Source: Candidatus Woesearchaeota archaeon (GTDB lineage: Archaea; Nanobdellota; Nanobdellia; Woesearchaeales; GW2011-AR4). From it: a stretch of 64,000 bases of DNA. Positions 48,029-56,933 of this stretch are shown here, piece by piece (position 1 is the first letter of the stretch; every line of letters starts with the position of its first letter). A program made the position numbers and the translations under genes. Where the stretch lies: contig JACPJQ010000002.1 of NCBI GenBank assembly GCA_016187465.1, positions 62,001 through 126,000 of the forward strand, in the 5' to 3' direction. Under the pieces are notes generated by a model that made no database searches, was not told the origin of the DNA, and saw nothing but the letters and a program-made list of their open reading frames with translations.

Positions 48029-49039
48029 ATGGCACATGGAATAAATAAAACAACCAATGATTTTAGCTCTCCAGCATTTATTGACCTATTCGCAGGAATA
48101 GGGGGCATCAGAATTGGATTTGAAAGGGCAGGATTTAATTGTGTATATAGTTCAGAAAATAACGATGAATGTAGAAAGACATACTATAGGAATTTTGGAG
48201 AATGGCCTGATGGAGACATCACTAAAGTTGATGAGAGATATGTTCCCAATCATAGCATATTAACAGCGGGATTTCCATGCCAACCCTTTAGCGCTGCAGG
48301 TAGGAAAAAGGGGTTTGATGATACAAGGGGTACATTGTTTTTTGATATATTGAGAATCTTAAAGGAAAAGAAGCCAGAAGTCGTTTTTTTAGAGAATGTA
48401 AAAAACTTAAAATATCATGATAAACGTAGAACACTTAGTATAATGCTGAAACATCTTGAAGAATTAGGATATCTAATAAGTTGGAGGATACTGAACGGAA
48501 AAGATTTTGGTTGCCCCACAAATAGGGAAAGGACAGTTATAATTGGATCGAAAACAAAAAAATTCGATTTTACAAGATTAAAACGACTTCCCCCAGTTCA
48601 TTTAAAGGATATTCTAGAAAATGAAGGACAGTTTTATTATTTAAAATCCCCCCAGTATACCTTAATCTCCCAAGAGTTAATTAAGGAACAAGATTCTGGG
48701 TTGGTATTTGTAGGATATAGAAATAAGCCAATTAGAACAAATGGGGTTAGACCAAATACAGAACATTTATCTAGAGTTCATCGTCAGTGTAATCGTATTT
48801 ATTCTTCAGATGGGACACATCCAACAATTGCGTCACAAGAGCCGACTGGTAGATACCATATTTATCATAATGGAAAGGTCAGACGACTTACCATAAATGA
48901 ATGCTTCAGTATTATGGGTTTTCCAAAATCATTTAAGAAAGTAAGTACGAATGGTGATTTGTATAAACAGATTGGAAATTCTGTATGTGTGCCTATGGTT
49001 GAACAAGTAGCAAAAGAGATTAGGCGCCAGCTATTTTAA
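48029..49039 (+). CDS. dcm: DNA (cytosine-5) methyltransferase
   Basis: FIDLFAGIGGIRIGFERAGF, AGFPCQPFSAAGRKKGFDDTRGTLFFDILRIL, VVFLENVKNL, FSIMGFPKSF...YKQIGNSVCVPMV. Confidence 0.95.
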   Translation: MAHGINKTTNDFSSPAFIDLFAGIGGIRIGFERAGFNCVYSSENNDECRKTYYRNFGEWPDGDITKVDERYVPNHSILTAGFPCQPFSAAGRKKGFDDTRGTLFFDILRILKEKKPEVVFLENVKNLKYHDKRRTLSIMLKHLEELGYLISWRILNGKDFGCPTNRERTVIIGSKTKKFDFTRLKRLPPVHLKDILENEGQFYYLKSPQYTLISQELIKEQDSGLVFVGYRNKPIRTNGVRPNTEHLSRVHRQCNRIYSSDGTHPTIASQEPTGRYHIYHNGKVRRLTINECFSIMGFPKSFKKVSTNGDLYKQIGNSVCVPMVEQVAKEIRRQLF

Positions 49040-50112
49040 ATAAACTTGTACTTTTTTAGCTCTTTGTCAATATCTCCACTCTTCATATGCGATAGCAGAT
49101 AAGATAATACCAATTTCTTTTCATTGTATTTTTGATTTTTTATAAAAGGAATAATATGGTATATTTTTTTGCCAGTATTTTTGTCGTAGCTATATATGTC
49201 TTTTTGAAGACTATTGCAATATTTACAAATTGAAGTAATATTTCCCTTGGAGGTATCCCCTCCTGCTGATAAATGTCCTAATAAATGCCCCTTTTCAAAC
49301 TTAGTTTTTTGCCCAATTTTATTTGTTTCTCCTTCGAATAGTCCACATTCATAACATCTCAGTTGTTTTGGGTCCTTATTGAGAATAGAAACTAACTCTG
49401 ACCAATCTTCCTTGCTTAAACTAATATTTGCGCTTCTTCGTTCGTTTCTTTCAAATATTGGAAAAGGGTATAAGCACTTGCAAAAACCGTCAGGAATATT
49501 TTTATTTTGTTCACTGGTCAAAAATGGATAGCCCAACATATACCTAAACTCCCTGGGGCGTTCGCCTTCTATTCCTCTTCCAGACATTGCTAAACCAGAT
49601 TTTCTCATTTCTTCCCTAATATCGTCATACTTCCACAATTTACCACAATTTTCTTTTCTACTGAAGAAAAGTATGAGTTTTTGATGCTCACCATAGGAAT
49701 CCTTATTAGAATTAACATTTAATGTAAAATTCAGATCTTTTATTGTCTTTCTATGGTCTTGCTTTAATATAGTGCCAAGAACATCCCAAATAGTATAAAC
49801 AATATTTTTATTGTCTATTAAATCAACTGATATATCCAAATTTTTATACTTACCTCTAAATTCCCATTTTATACCATTAGATTCTTCCTGCAATTTTCCA
49901 GATGGAAGGATTTTTGTTATTGTCCCAAAAATTTTAGAATTTTCATTTACGTCAACAAAATATATTCTTATTGCGAATGCTGAAGATGCTTCTTTTAGCG
50001 AGCTTTTTCTTTGTTTAAAGTAATTTTCAGATTTACTTAATGCTTCTGAATAATTATTTGACTGTTCAAATAATTTTAATACTCCATTTTGATACATTAA
50101 TACAGCTTTCAT
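49036..50112 (-). CDS. HNH-type putative restriction endonuclease
   Basis: CYECGLFEGETNKIGQKTKFEKGHLLGHLSAGGDTSKGNITSICKYCNSLQKD (zinc-coordinated HNH); convergent with dcm. Confidence 0.8.
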   Translation of the reverse strand: MKAVLMYQNGVLKLFEQSNNYSEALSKSENYFKQRKSSLKEASSAFAIRIYFVDVNENSKIFGTITKILPSGKLQEESNGIKWEFRGKYKNLDISVDLIDNKNIVYTIWDVLGTILKQDHRKTIKDLNFTLNVNSNKDSYGEHQKLILFFSRKENCGKLWKYDDIREEMRKSGLAMSGRGIEGERPREFRYMLGYPFLTSEQNKNIPDGFCKCLYPFPIFERNERRSANISLSKEDWSELVSILNKDPKQLRCYECGLFEGETNKIGQKTKFEKGHLLGHLSAGGDTSKGNITSICKYCNSLQKDIYSYDKNTGKKIYHIIPFIKNQKYNEKKLVLSYLLSHMKSGDIDKELKKYKFI

Positions 50113-50504
50113 TCTATTATCACTCTCACTTTAGCTTCACATTTTTGAAGATTCGAGTATATCTGATGTTCCCGAATTCTAATAACTTTCCAGCCATTAG
50201 ATCTAAGCTTTCTTGTGATTTTTTTATCTCTTTGAGCATTGTTGTCGATTTTTGGTCTCCAATATTTTGTATTAGATTTTGGCTTGCGAAAGCATTTTGG
50301 ACATTTATGCCAAAAACAACCATCAACAAAAATTGCAATTTTTTTATTTATTAGTCCAAAGTCAGGTTTTCCAAAAATTTTGGGTTGATACCTCAAAAAA
50401 GTCCCCTCGATAGATTTTCTTAGTAGCTTCTCTGCATTGGTATTATTAGACCTAATGCGGGACATCACATAACTTCTTTTGTCCTTTGATATTTTATCAG
50501 CCAT
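50109..50504 (-). CDS. vsr: Very-short-patch repair endonuclease
   Basis: DKRSYVMSRIRSNNTNAEKLLRKSI...FGKPDFGLINKKIAIFVDGCFWHKCPKC...RKLRSNGWKVIRIREHQI. Confidence 0.95.
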   Translation of the reverse strand: MADKISKDKRSYVMSRIRSNNTNAEKLLRKSIEGTFLRYQPKIFGKPDFGLINKKIAIFVDGCFWHKCPKCFRKPKSNTKYWRPKIDNNAQRDKKITRKLRSNGWKVIRIREHQIYSNLQKCEAKVRVIIE

Positions 50505-50506
50505 TA

Positions 50507-50752
50507 TTATAAAAATTTCATTGCTTGTTTTCCTTTTTCTGATATTCTATAACTAACAGTCCTACTACCAGCAGAGATAGAATCAATTAATTTTTTCTCT
50601 TTCATTTGTTTTAATATTCTACTTATAGATGCTCTATTCAAATCCAATTCTTTAGCTAATTCGCTAGGGAGAAAAGTCTTGCTTTTTAGCAACTTCAGTA
50701 CCTTAACTCTATACTTGCCATCTTTCAGCCAAGTCAATATATGGACATCCAT
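50507..50752 (-). CDS. Winged-helix transcriptional regulator of the cassette
   Basis: YRVKVLKLLKSKTFLPSELAKELDLNRASISRILKQMKEKKLIDSI. Confidence 0.8.
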   Translation of the reverse strand: MDVHILTWLKDGKYRVKVLKLLKSKTFLPSELAKELDLNRASISRILKQMKEKKLIDSISAGSRTVSYRISEKGKQAMKFL

Positions 50753-50787
50753 TTTATCTAGGAGATTAACACATTATTTAAACATGA

Positions 50788-50809
50788 TTAACATTTAGTT
50801 AACATTTAG
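50788..50809. promoter_or_regulatory. Tandem 11-bp iterons upstream of winged-helix regulator
   Basis: TTAACATTTAG x2 exactly adjacent; TATA-like TTTAAATAA (minus strand) between them and the start codon. Confidence 0.65.
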
Positions 50810-50827
50810 AAATATGCCAAAAACTAC

Positions 50828-51079
50828 AGTGCCTCTCAGATTTACGGTGTCTAAAAAAGTCTGCGGACGCAGTTTTCCCACACTTCGTAGCGGGAAAAGA
50901 ATATAACACATATTTCACGGAAAAATCGAACGCTTACGCTAAAATGCCAAGCATTTTTCGATTTTTCCTAAGTTTTTTCCATCTCTCAAAATTTTCCAGC
51001 TCTGTGTGCGGGTTGCCTCACACGAGGGCAAATTTTGGAGGGCAAAAACATCGTGAAATATTGTACGTTATACGAACTT
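50828..51079. repeat. Right composite inverted-repeat arm, containing a 12-bp-stem hairpin (structured repeat copy 2)
   Basis: AGTGCCTCTCAGATTTACGGTGTCTAAAAAAGT (50828-50860), GAATATAACAC (50899-50909), GTTATACGAACTT (51067-51079); hairpin GGAAAAATCGAA/TTCGATTTTTCC. Confidence 0.8.
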
Positions 51080-51083
51080 CCAA

Positions 51084-51686
51084 TTAAACCTCAATAATCT
51101 TCCCAAAAGGCCCGGGGTTAATAATTTTAGTTTTGTTTATTTTATCTCCTTTCCCAAAATTCTCATGAAGATGACCGCAAATCATTAAATCAACCTTGGT
51201 CTTCTCAACGAAATTCCTGAAGGACTTGTTGCCGCAATGCCCCTGCATAATCTTGTCTAATTTTGTTTTGTAAGGGGGGGCGTGCGTCAAAAAAACAATT
51301 TTTTTGTCTAGATTGTTTTTGATTAAATCTTTGAATCTTGCTGAAAACCTTTCAAATTCCCTGTCAACAAGAGCGAATCCTCCTCCACCATAGCCAAGAA
51401 ACAGGACATTCTGCTCGAGAAAATGTTTCTTATGAACAAAGATTATATTTTTGAATGATTTTGAATATTTTGCAAATAATGAGTCATCCTCGTGATTGCC
51501 GTGAATAATAATAGTCTTTTTGTTGAATTTGTTCAGCTTTCTCAGAATGTTGACTAAGCCGCGCTCAAATAAGGAGATATCACCTGCGCAGACCAGCAAA
51601 TCGGGATTTTGGAATTTTACTTTCTGCCTTATCCTCTTCAATGCAGATAACGAGCCGTGAATGTCTGTAAAAGCGAGTATTTTCAT
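51084..51686 (-). CDS. Calcineurin-like metallophosphoesterase
   Basis: MKILAFTDIHGSLSALKRI, LVCAGDISLF, IIHGNHED, FLTHAPPY, MICGHLHE. Confidence 0.92.
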   Translation of the reverse strand: MKILAFTDIHGSLSALKRIRQKVKFQNPDLLVCAGDISLFERGLVNILRKLNKFNKKTIIIHGNHEDDSLFAKYSKSFKNIIFVHKKHFLEQNVLFLGYGGGGFALVDREFERFSARFKDLIKNNLDKKIVFLTHAPPYKTKLDKIMQGHCGNKSFRNFVEKTKVDLMICGHLHENFGKGDKINKTKIINPGPFGKIIEV

Positions 51687-51788
51687 TAACATGGGTAATT
51701 AAGCACTATATTTAAAAGTAATTGTTACTACTTACAGATTAATAAAAATAGAAAGATTTAAAAAGGGTTTGAAATATAAGTTATCTTA

Positions 51789-52208
51789 ATGTACACAAAA
51801 CAAGTTGGAATAAAGAACGGATTTCTAGGTATACCACTAGAAGCAAAATCCCTATATAGTCCGAATGGTAATTATATTTTAAAGCGAGAAGAATTAGGTG
51901 GGAATTCAATTACAATATTACCAGAACACGGAATTAGAGATTTTTTATATGATGAGTTTGAAGATGAATTCAAAGTCAATGAATTTCTATCAAAATCTGT
52001 TAACCTGGAAGCAAGAGTTGAGAACAATGGAGTTCATTCCATAAGGCTGCCAGAGGATTATTTGTCGCATTTACGTTTAGAAAAAAACTCTGTAGCTGTA
52101 ATTCTGATGTTTGATTATTTAAGGTTATGGAATCCGGGAGAGTTTAGAAGATCTAGAGAAAATGCTGAAATGAGAGTATTGGATATAGGCACGGAACTTG
52201 GTTTATAA
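51789..52208 (+). CDS. MraZ/AbrB-like double-domain protein (tentative)
   Basis: VHSIRLPEDYLSHLRLEKNSVAVILMFDYLRLWNPGEFRR resembles the MraZ C-terminal repeat. Confidence 0.5.
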   Translation: MYTKQVGIKNGFLGIPLEAKSLYSPNGNYILKREELGGNSITILPEHGIRDFLYDEFEDEFKVNEFLSKSVNLEARVENNGVHSIRLPEDYLSHLRLEKNSVAVILMFDYLRLWNPGEFRRSRENAEMRVLDIGTELGL

Positions 52209-52210
52209 TA

Positions 52211-53397
52211 TCAACCAACACTATAATAATCCTCCAGCACAATCTTATCTACGTTTTCCAGGTTCCTTACAACATACAGGCGGCCATCTCCGATTTTAAC
52301 TATCTTCTCTGCTAATTTTTTCCCTTTCTCGTCCAAGTTGATTCCAATCACGGAAATTGTAATGCCTTTGCTTCTGGCAATTGAAGTTTCTTCAAGAGTT
52401 AATTTTTCAGGCTCGTCGCCTTTTGTCGGCAGAGCGTCAGTCATCAGCACCAAGTGCTTTGTTATGTGCTCGCTGGGAAACAGCTCGATCGCTTTCTTTA
52501 AGGTTGAAACTATGTCAGTCTCTTTTGAAGCCCTAATCCTTGTTATCTCTTTAAGTAATCTTGTAAAATCCAATGTCGGCTCAATCACCTCTTTGACTTC
52601 AGAGCCGAATACAATCAATCCAACTTTGTCTTTCTCAGTTATAGCCTTATAAGCAAGCGCTATGCCCGCTTTCTTGCATGCCTCTATTTTCTTGCCCTTC
52701 ATAGAGCCGGACGCATCAAGCGCATAGACAATGTAAGTCTGCCCTTTGCTTTGCTTCTCATAAACCTGCAAGTCCTTGCCGCCAAAATCTCCATGGCCCC
52801 TCCTTATTGCAAGCTTAATGGATTTTCTCAAAGCGATATCCCTGTACCTATCGCCTTTTTTGTACACTCTTGAGTCTTCCTTCTCGCCATAAATATGGGT
52901 TTTTTTGCTGGCTTTCTCACCTATAACGCCTTTTGGAACTATTTTATCAAGTTCCTCAAAATATAAAACCAAAGAAGCAAGCTCTACCCCTTTCTCTGAC
53001 AAAGTGTCGTCTTTCAGCAGGAACCCTTCCTCCTTCAGCTCCAAAATCTTTTGCTGTATTTTTTCCTTTAGCTCCTTTTGGAATTCCGGAATGCCAATAT
53101 TTTTTTTAATGTAATCCGGCTCATACCCGGAAACCAGCCTTATGATTGACTCACCATAGATTTGCTTGGCTGTAAGGTAGCTCTTAACAAGCTGCTCAAA
53201 CATTAAATCAGGGCTGAATGATGACATTCCCTGATTTATGGCGTCACTTATTAGCTTGCCGCTGTCAATGACTTTTTTGTCATTTTCAAGAACAGAGTGC
53301 ATGAACTTGTCTTCAAGCTGCTGAAAAGCCAGTTTCCCGCTTAATTCCTCCGCTTTGCTTAGCTCTTTTGTTGTAAGCTTTTCGCTACCGGTAATCA
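52211..53397 (-). CDS. VWA-domain protein (MoxR-associated); likely GTG start
   Basis: QTYIVYALDASGSMKGKKIEACKKAGIALAYKAITEKDKVGLIVFGSEV; supplied ORF starts upstream, overlapping moxR. Confidence 0.85.
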
Positions 53398-54428
53398 CGA
53401 GCTTGTTTCTCTTCCTCCAAAGAATTCTGCCACTTTGATACTTCCACATGCTTGTGGAATTGCTCCTTGATATAGTTTTCAATGTCCTCAAGATACCTTA
53501 CACTAGGCTTTAATCTAATCCTGTGTGACAAAACAGAAACCAGCACTTCCTTTACGTCTTCAAACTCCGTATTTTTTCTTCCGTTAAGCAAGGCGTTTGA
53601 TTGCGCTCTTTCATACAAACCGATTGACGCCCTTACGCTTGGCTTTTTTTCAAGCTTCTCATCTTCCCTCAGTAATCTTAGGAAGTATATTATTAATGTC
53701 AACAATTCATCGCTTACATTTGCCAGTTTCTTTCCTTTCATTACAACAATTTTCTTTTCTATTTCTATGTCCTCTGGGTAATCCATGTAAATAATATCAA
53801 ATCTATCCAACAAAACATCGCTTAGCCTCTCTGTAGATGTATCCTCTGGATTCATTGTGCTGATAAAAATAAAATTCACATCGAAATCAACATCATAAGA
53901 GCCGATTGTTGCTTTTCTCTCCTCAAGAACCTGCAATAGGGCATTTTGCAGCTTTTCAGGGCACCTGTTTAATTCATCAAAAAACAAAATGCCATTGTTG
54001 GCTTTGAATATTTTTCCGGGGGTGAATGCTTCCAAGCTCAAAGGCCCAAATTTCAATGCCTTGATTGGGTCTATGTCTCCCAAAAGGTCTTCCACAGTTA
54101 AATCAGGCGAGCCCTGGATTCTTATGAATCTTTTTGCGCCTTCAAGCTTTATTGTCTTGTGCTTTTTGCCTTGGATGCACGACGGGCATACTGGGTTTTT
54201 TGGAGCGCAGTGATAGCTGCAGCCTTCTACAACTTCTATATCCGGCAATAATTTTGCTATGTTTTTTGCCAAAGTTGTCTTTCCTATGCCGGGTGCGCCG
54301 ACTATTATAATGTGCCTGTTCATCAGCAAGGCTGATTTAATGCCCTGCTTTGCACCTTCCTGCCCAAGTATGTCCGCGAAAGGCTCTTTGTTTTTCAGGA
54401 ATATTTCTTTTAATTGTTCGCTTAGCAT
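53385..54428 (-). CDS. MoxR-family AAA+ ATPase
   Basis: IIIVGAPGIGKTTLAKNIAKLLP, KANNGILFFDELNRCPEKLQNALLQVLEER, FIFISTMNPED. Confidence 0.92.
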   Translation of the reverse strand: MLSEQLKEIFLKNKEPFADILGQEGAKQGIKSALLMNRHIIIVGAPGIGKTTLAKNIAKLLPDIEVVEGCSYHCAPKNPVCPSCIQGKKHKTIKLEGAKRFIRIQGSPDLTVEDLLGDIDPIKALKFGPLSLEAFTPGKIFKANNGILFFDELNRCPEKLQNALLQVLEERKATIGSYDVDFDVNFIFISTMNPEDTSTERLSDVLLDRFDIIYMDYPEDIEIEKKIVVMKGKKLANVSDELLTLIIYFLRLLREDEKLEKKPSVRASIGLYERAQSNALLNGRKNTEFEDVKEVLVSVLSHRIRLKPSVRYLEDIENYIKEQFHKHVEVSKWQNSLEEEKQARDYR

Positions 54429-54515
54429 TTTGAATTATATAAGCCCTGAAGAAAAGGGTATTTTGTTTATAAAAGTATTGCATTGCGGTGCTGTCTAATC
54501 TGCGAGAATTTTTAG

Positions 54516-54734
54516 TTACTTTCTGCTTTGCTTTCGCTTGCGGGACTTATTCATTGCATTAAGGAAAGCCTTTTCATGTTTTTTATCCCATCTTATATAA
54601 ACTATAAAACTAAATACAAACAATACCAAAATAACATCAAGCCAATAATTTTCAAACTTAAAAATATAAGTAACAATAAAAATTCCAGAAATCAAAAGTA
54701 AATATCCTAATATTATTTCCGTAATCTTCTTCAT
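54516..54734 (-). CDS. Small membrane protein
   Basis: 72 aa, two TM segments. Confidence 0.6.
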   Translation of the reverse strand: MKKITEIILGYLLLISGIFIVTYIFKFENYWLDVILVLFVFSFIVYIRWDKKHEKAFLNAMNKSRKRKQSRK

Positions 54735-54805
54735 TTGATTTATTCCTTATTCAATGCTTTCTTCAATAAAGGTTCATCTATTGTCTTTAACTCCAAACCA
54801 TTGCA

Positions 54806-55399
54806 TCACAACAGCCTAACTATCCAAACAGCCGCCCCTGCTATAAAAGGAACTGTCAAATTGTCATCAACCTGCTCGGTTCCAATTTTTATCTCAATTG
54901 CCTCAAAAACCATTGCTGCCAGCGAAGCGAAAAAAGCCTCGCGGAAAGGCAAAAACACAAAAGCTCCTATAAAACCAAAAATAAATCCGGCAAACGTGCC
55001 TTCCAAAAATTTTGTCTTTGATAATGGGTGCTTTATTTTGCCGTAATGCAGACCAAATAAATGTGAAATTGAATCCCCCAACGCAAGAACCATTATAGAT
55101 GCCATTGCTATATCTTTTGAAAAAATCAGCAAGGAAATATAGATGCCAATCAAATAAAATATCACTCCTTTGCCAGGGAATCTCTTTAACTCTTCTTTGC
55201 GCTCAAATTTTATAAGCAAATTATAAATTATTGGAATTCTGATTTTCTTGCTTAGATTCGATAAGATAAAACCAATAACAACAAACATCAAGATTATATT
55301 TTTGTCTATAAAATCGTACAACAACAAAAAAACAATCCCTATGCCAAAAAAGATATGGAAAAGCTGCCTGTTCCACTCAAGACTGCTTATTTTGCCCAT
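54806..55399 (-). CDS. Dolichol kinase / CTP-transferase-like polyprenol kinase
   Basis: LALGDSISHLFGLHYGKIKHPLSKTKFLEGTFAGFIFGFIGA...DDNLTVPFIAGAAVW. Confidence 0.85.
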   Translation of the reverse strand: MGKISSLEWNRQLFHIFFGIGIVFLLLYDFIDKNIILMFVVIGFILSNLSKKIRIPIIYNLLIKFERKEELKRFPGKGVIFYLIGIYISLLIFSKDIAMASIMVLALGDSISHLFGLHYGKIKHPLSKTKFLEGTFAGFIFGFIGAFVFLPFREAFFASLAAMVFEAIEIKIGTEQVDDNLTVPFIAGAAVWIVRLL

Positions 55400-55974
55400 A
55401 GTTTTCCTTTTTCATGCAATCCCAGCAGAAAATGCCCAATAAGGTAGCCTGCAATTGCGCCAAATACCACATCGCTCAAAAAGTGCACCCCGAAATATAT
55501 TCTGCTGAACCCGACCAAAAATGCAAAGACAACCCAGAAAATCTTTTGTTTCGGCAAGTGCCTTACAAGTGCAGGCAGCAAAGAAAAAGCTACCATAGAA
55601 TGTATGCTTGGAAACGAATAATCAGGCATGTTTGTGAATGGGAATGCTAGTGTTTCGAATGGCCTTGGTCTTGCCACAATCAATTTTAGTACAAAAGCAA
55701 GGACAAAAGATGCGAAAAACGCCAGCAAAAACAGGTAAATCAGTCTTTTGTCTTTTTTGTATGACATAAAAGAAGGAATGACGAGCATAACAAACAGGAC
55801 AATCCAGAAATTTGTTACTAGGCGCATGATGAAATCAAAAAAAACAAGACTTGTATTGCCAAAGAATATGTTTACTTGATCGTCAAATTTATACGAAACT
55901 AGAAAAAGTGCGGTTCCTATTGTCAATAATAAGGCATAGTTCAACTTTTTCATTTTATTGGACATCCCATTCAA
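55387..55974 (-). CDS. PAP2-family phosphatase
   Basis: KLIVARPRPFE, YSFPSIHSMVAFSLLPAL, GFSRIYFGVHFLSDVVFGAIAGYLIG. Confidence 0.92.
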   Translation of the reverse strand: MNGMSNKMKKLNYALLLTIGTALFLVSYKFDDQVNIFFGNTSLVFFDFIMRLVTNFWIVLFVMLVIPSFMSYKKDKRLIYLFLLAFFASFVLAFVLKLIVARPRPFETLAFPFTNMPDYSFPSIHSMVAFSLLPALVRHLPKQKIFWVVFAFLVGFSRIYFGVHFLSDVVFGAIAGYLIGHFLLGLHEKGKLWAK

Positions 55975-56932
55975 CGATTAAATCAGAGATTTTTTTACTT
56001 GGCCATATTTTGCAGCCTGGTTTTATAACGACATTTTTTGCCTTAACATTGTCTGCTATTACGGAATCTGATATTTTACCCTTAAAATAAACATTTTCCC
56101 CTATAATGGAGTCTTCAACTATAGAGTTTACATCAATAAATGTTTTGTCCATTACGATTGAATTTCTGACAATTCCTTTTATAATGCAGTTATTCCCGAC
56201 GCTTGAATTTTTCAAATTACGGTATACTTTTGTATTCTTGCCAATCATATTTTTATTCTTTCTTAACTTTTGGTCTGCTTTCAGCAAATCCAAGGCATAG
56301 ATTATTGGAGACCAGTTTTTACTCTTAATGCAGTATATTTTTTGTTTTCTTGAAAGCATCTTAATTGCATCAGGCATCTCAAACTCATTTCTTTTTGATT
56401 TCTTTATATGCTTGAGATAATCAAATATTTTCCTGTCAAGGCTATAAAATGCCGTGCTGGCTAAATCCGAGATGAATTTTTTCGGCTTTTCCACGAAATC
56501 GGTCAAAATGCTGTTTTTTTCAATAATAACCCCAAAATTCTTGGGATTTTTTACCCTTGTTGTCAGGATCGCATACCGATGTTTAATGCACTTCTTAACA
56601 TCTCCTTTTGAATAAATATCGTCGCCCATGAGCAGAATAAACCTATTTTTTATATAAGATTGTGCTATGGATAACGCATGTGCAGTCCCGAGCTGCTGCC
56701 TTTGCTCAACATATTTTATTTTGAGATTTTTGTATGTTTTTCCAATTTGCTTTTTTATCATATCCTTTTTATATCCCACAACTATAATGACTTCATCTGC
56801 GACATTGTTCAAATTTTCTAGATTATGCTCAAGCAATGATTTGTTGGCAACTTGGAGCAATGGCTTTGGTCTTGTAAGAGTTAAAGGGTAAGTTCTTGTT
56901 GATTTTCCTGCTGCCAGTATTACCGCTTGCAT
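55955..56932 (-). CDS. Sugar-1-phosphate nucleotidyltransferase with left-handed beta-helix C-terminus
   Basis: MQAVILAAGKSTRTYPLTLTRPKPLLQVANKSLLEHNLENL...hexapeptide-like tail. Confidence 0.88.
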   Translation of the reverse strand: MQAVILAAGKSTRTYPLTLTRPKPLLQVANKSLLEHNLENLNNVADEVIIVVGYKKDMIKKQIGKTYKNLKIKYVEQRQQLGTAHALSIAQSYIKNRFILLMGDDIYSKGDVKKCIKHRYAILTTRVKNPKNFGVIIEKNSILTDFVEKPKKFISDLASTAFYSLDRKIFDYLKHIKKSKRNEFEMPDAIKMLSRKQKIYCIKSKNWSPIIYALDLLKADQKLRKNKNMIGKNTKVYRNLKNSSVGNNCIIKGIVRNSIVMDKTFIDVNSIVEDSIIGENVYFKGKISDSVIADNVKAKNVVIKPGCKIWPSKKISDLIVEWDVQ

Positions 56933-56933
56933 T

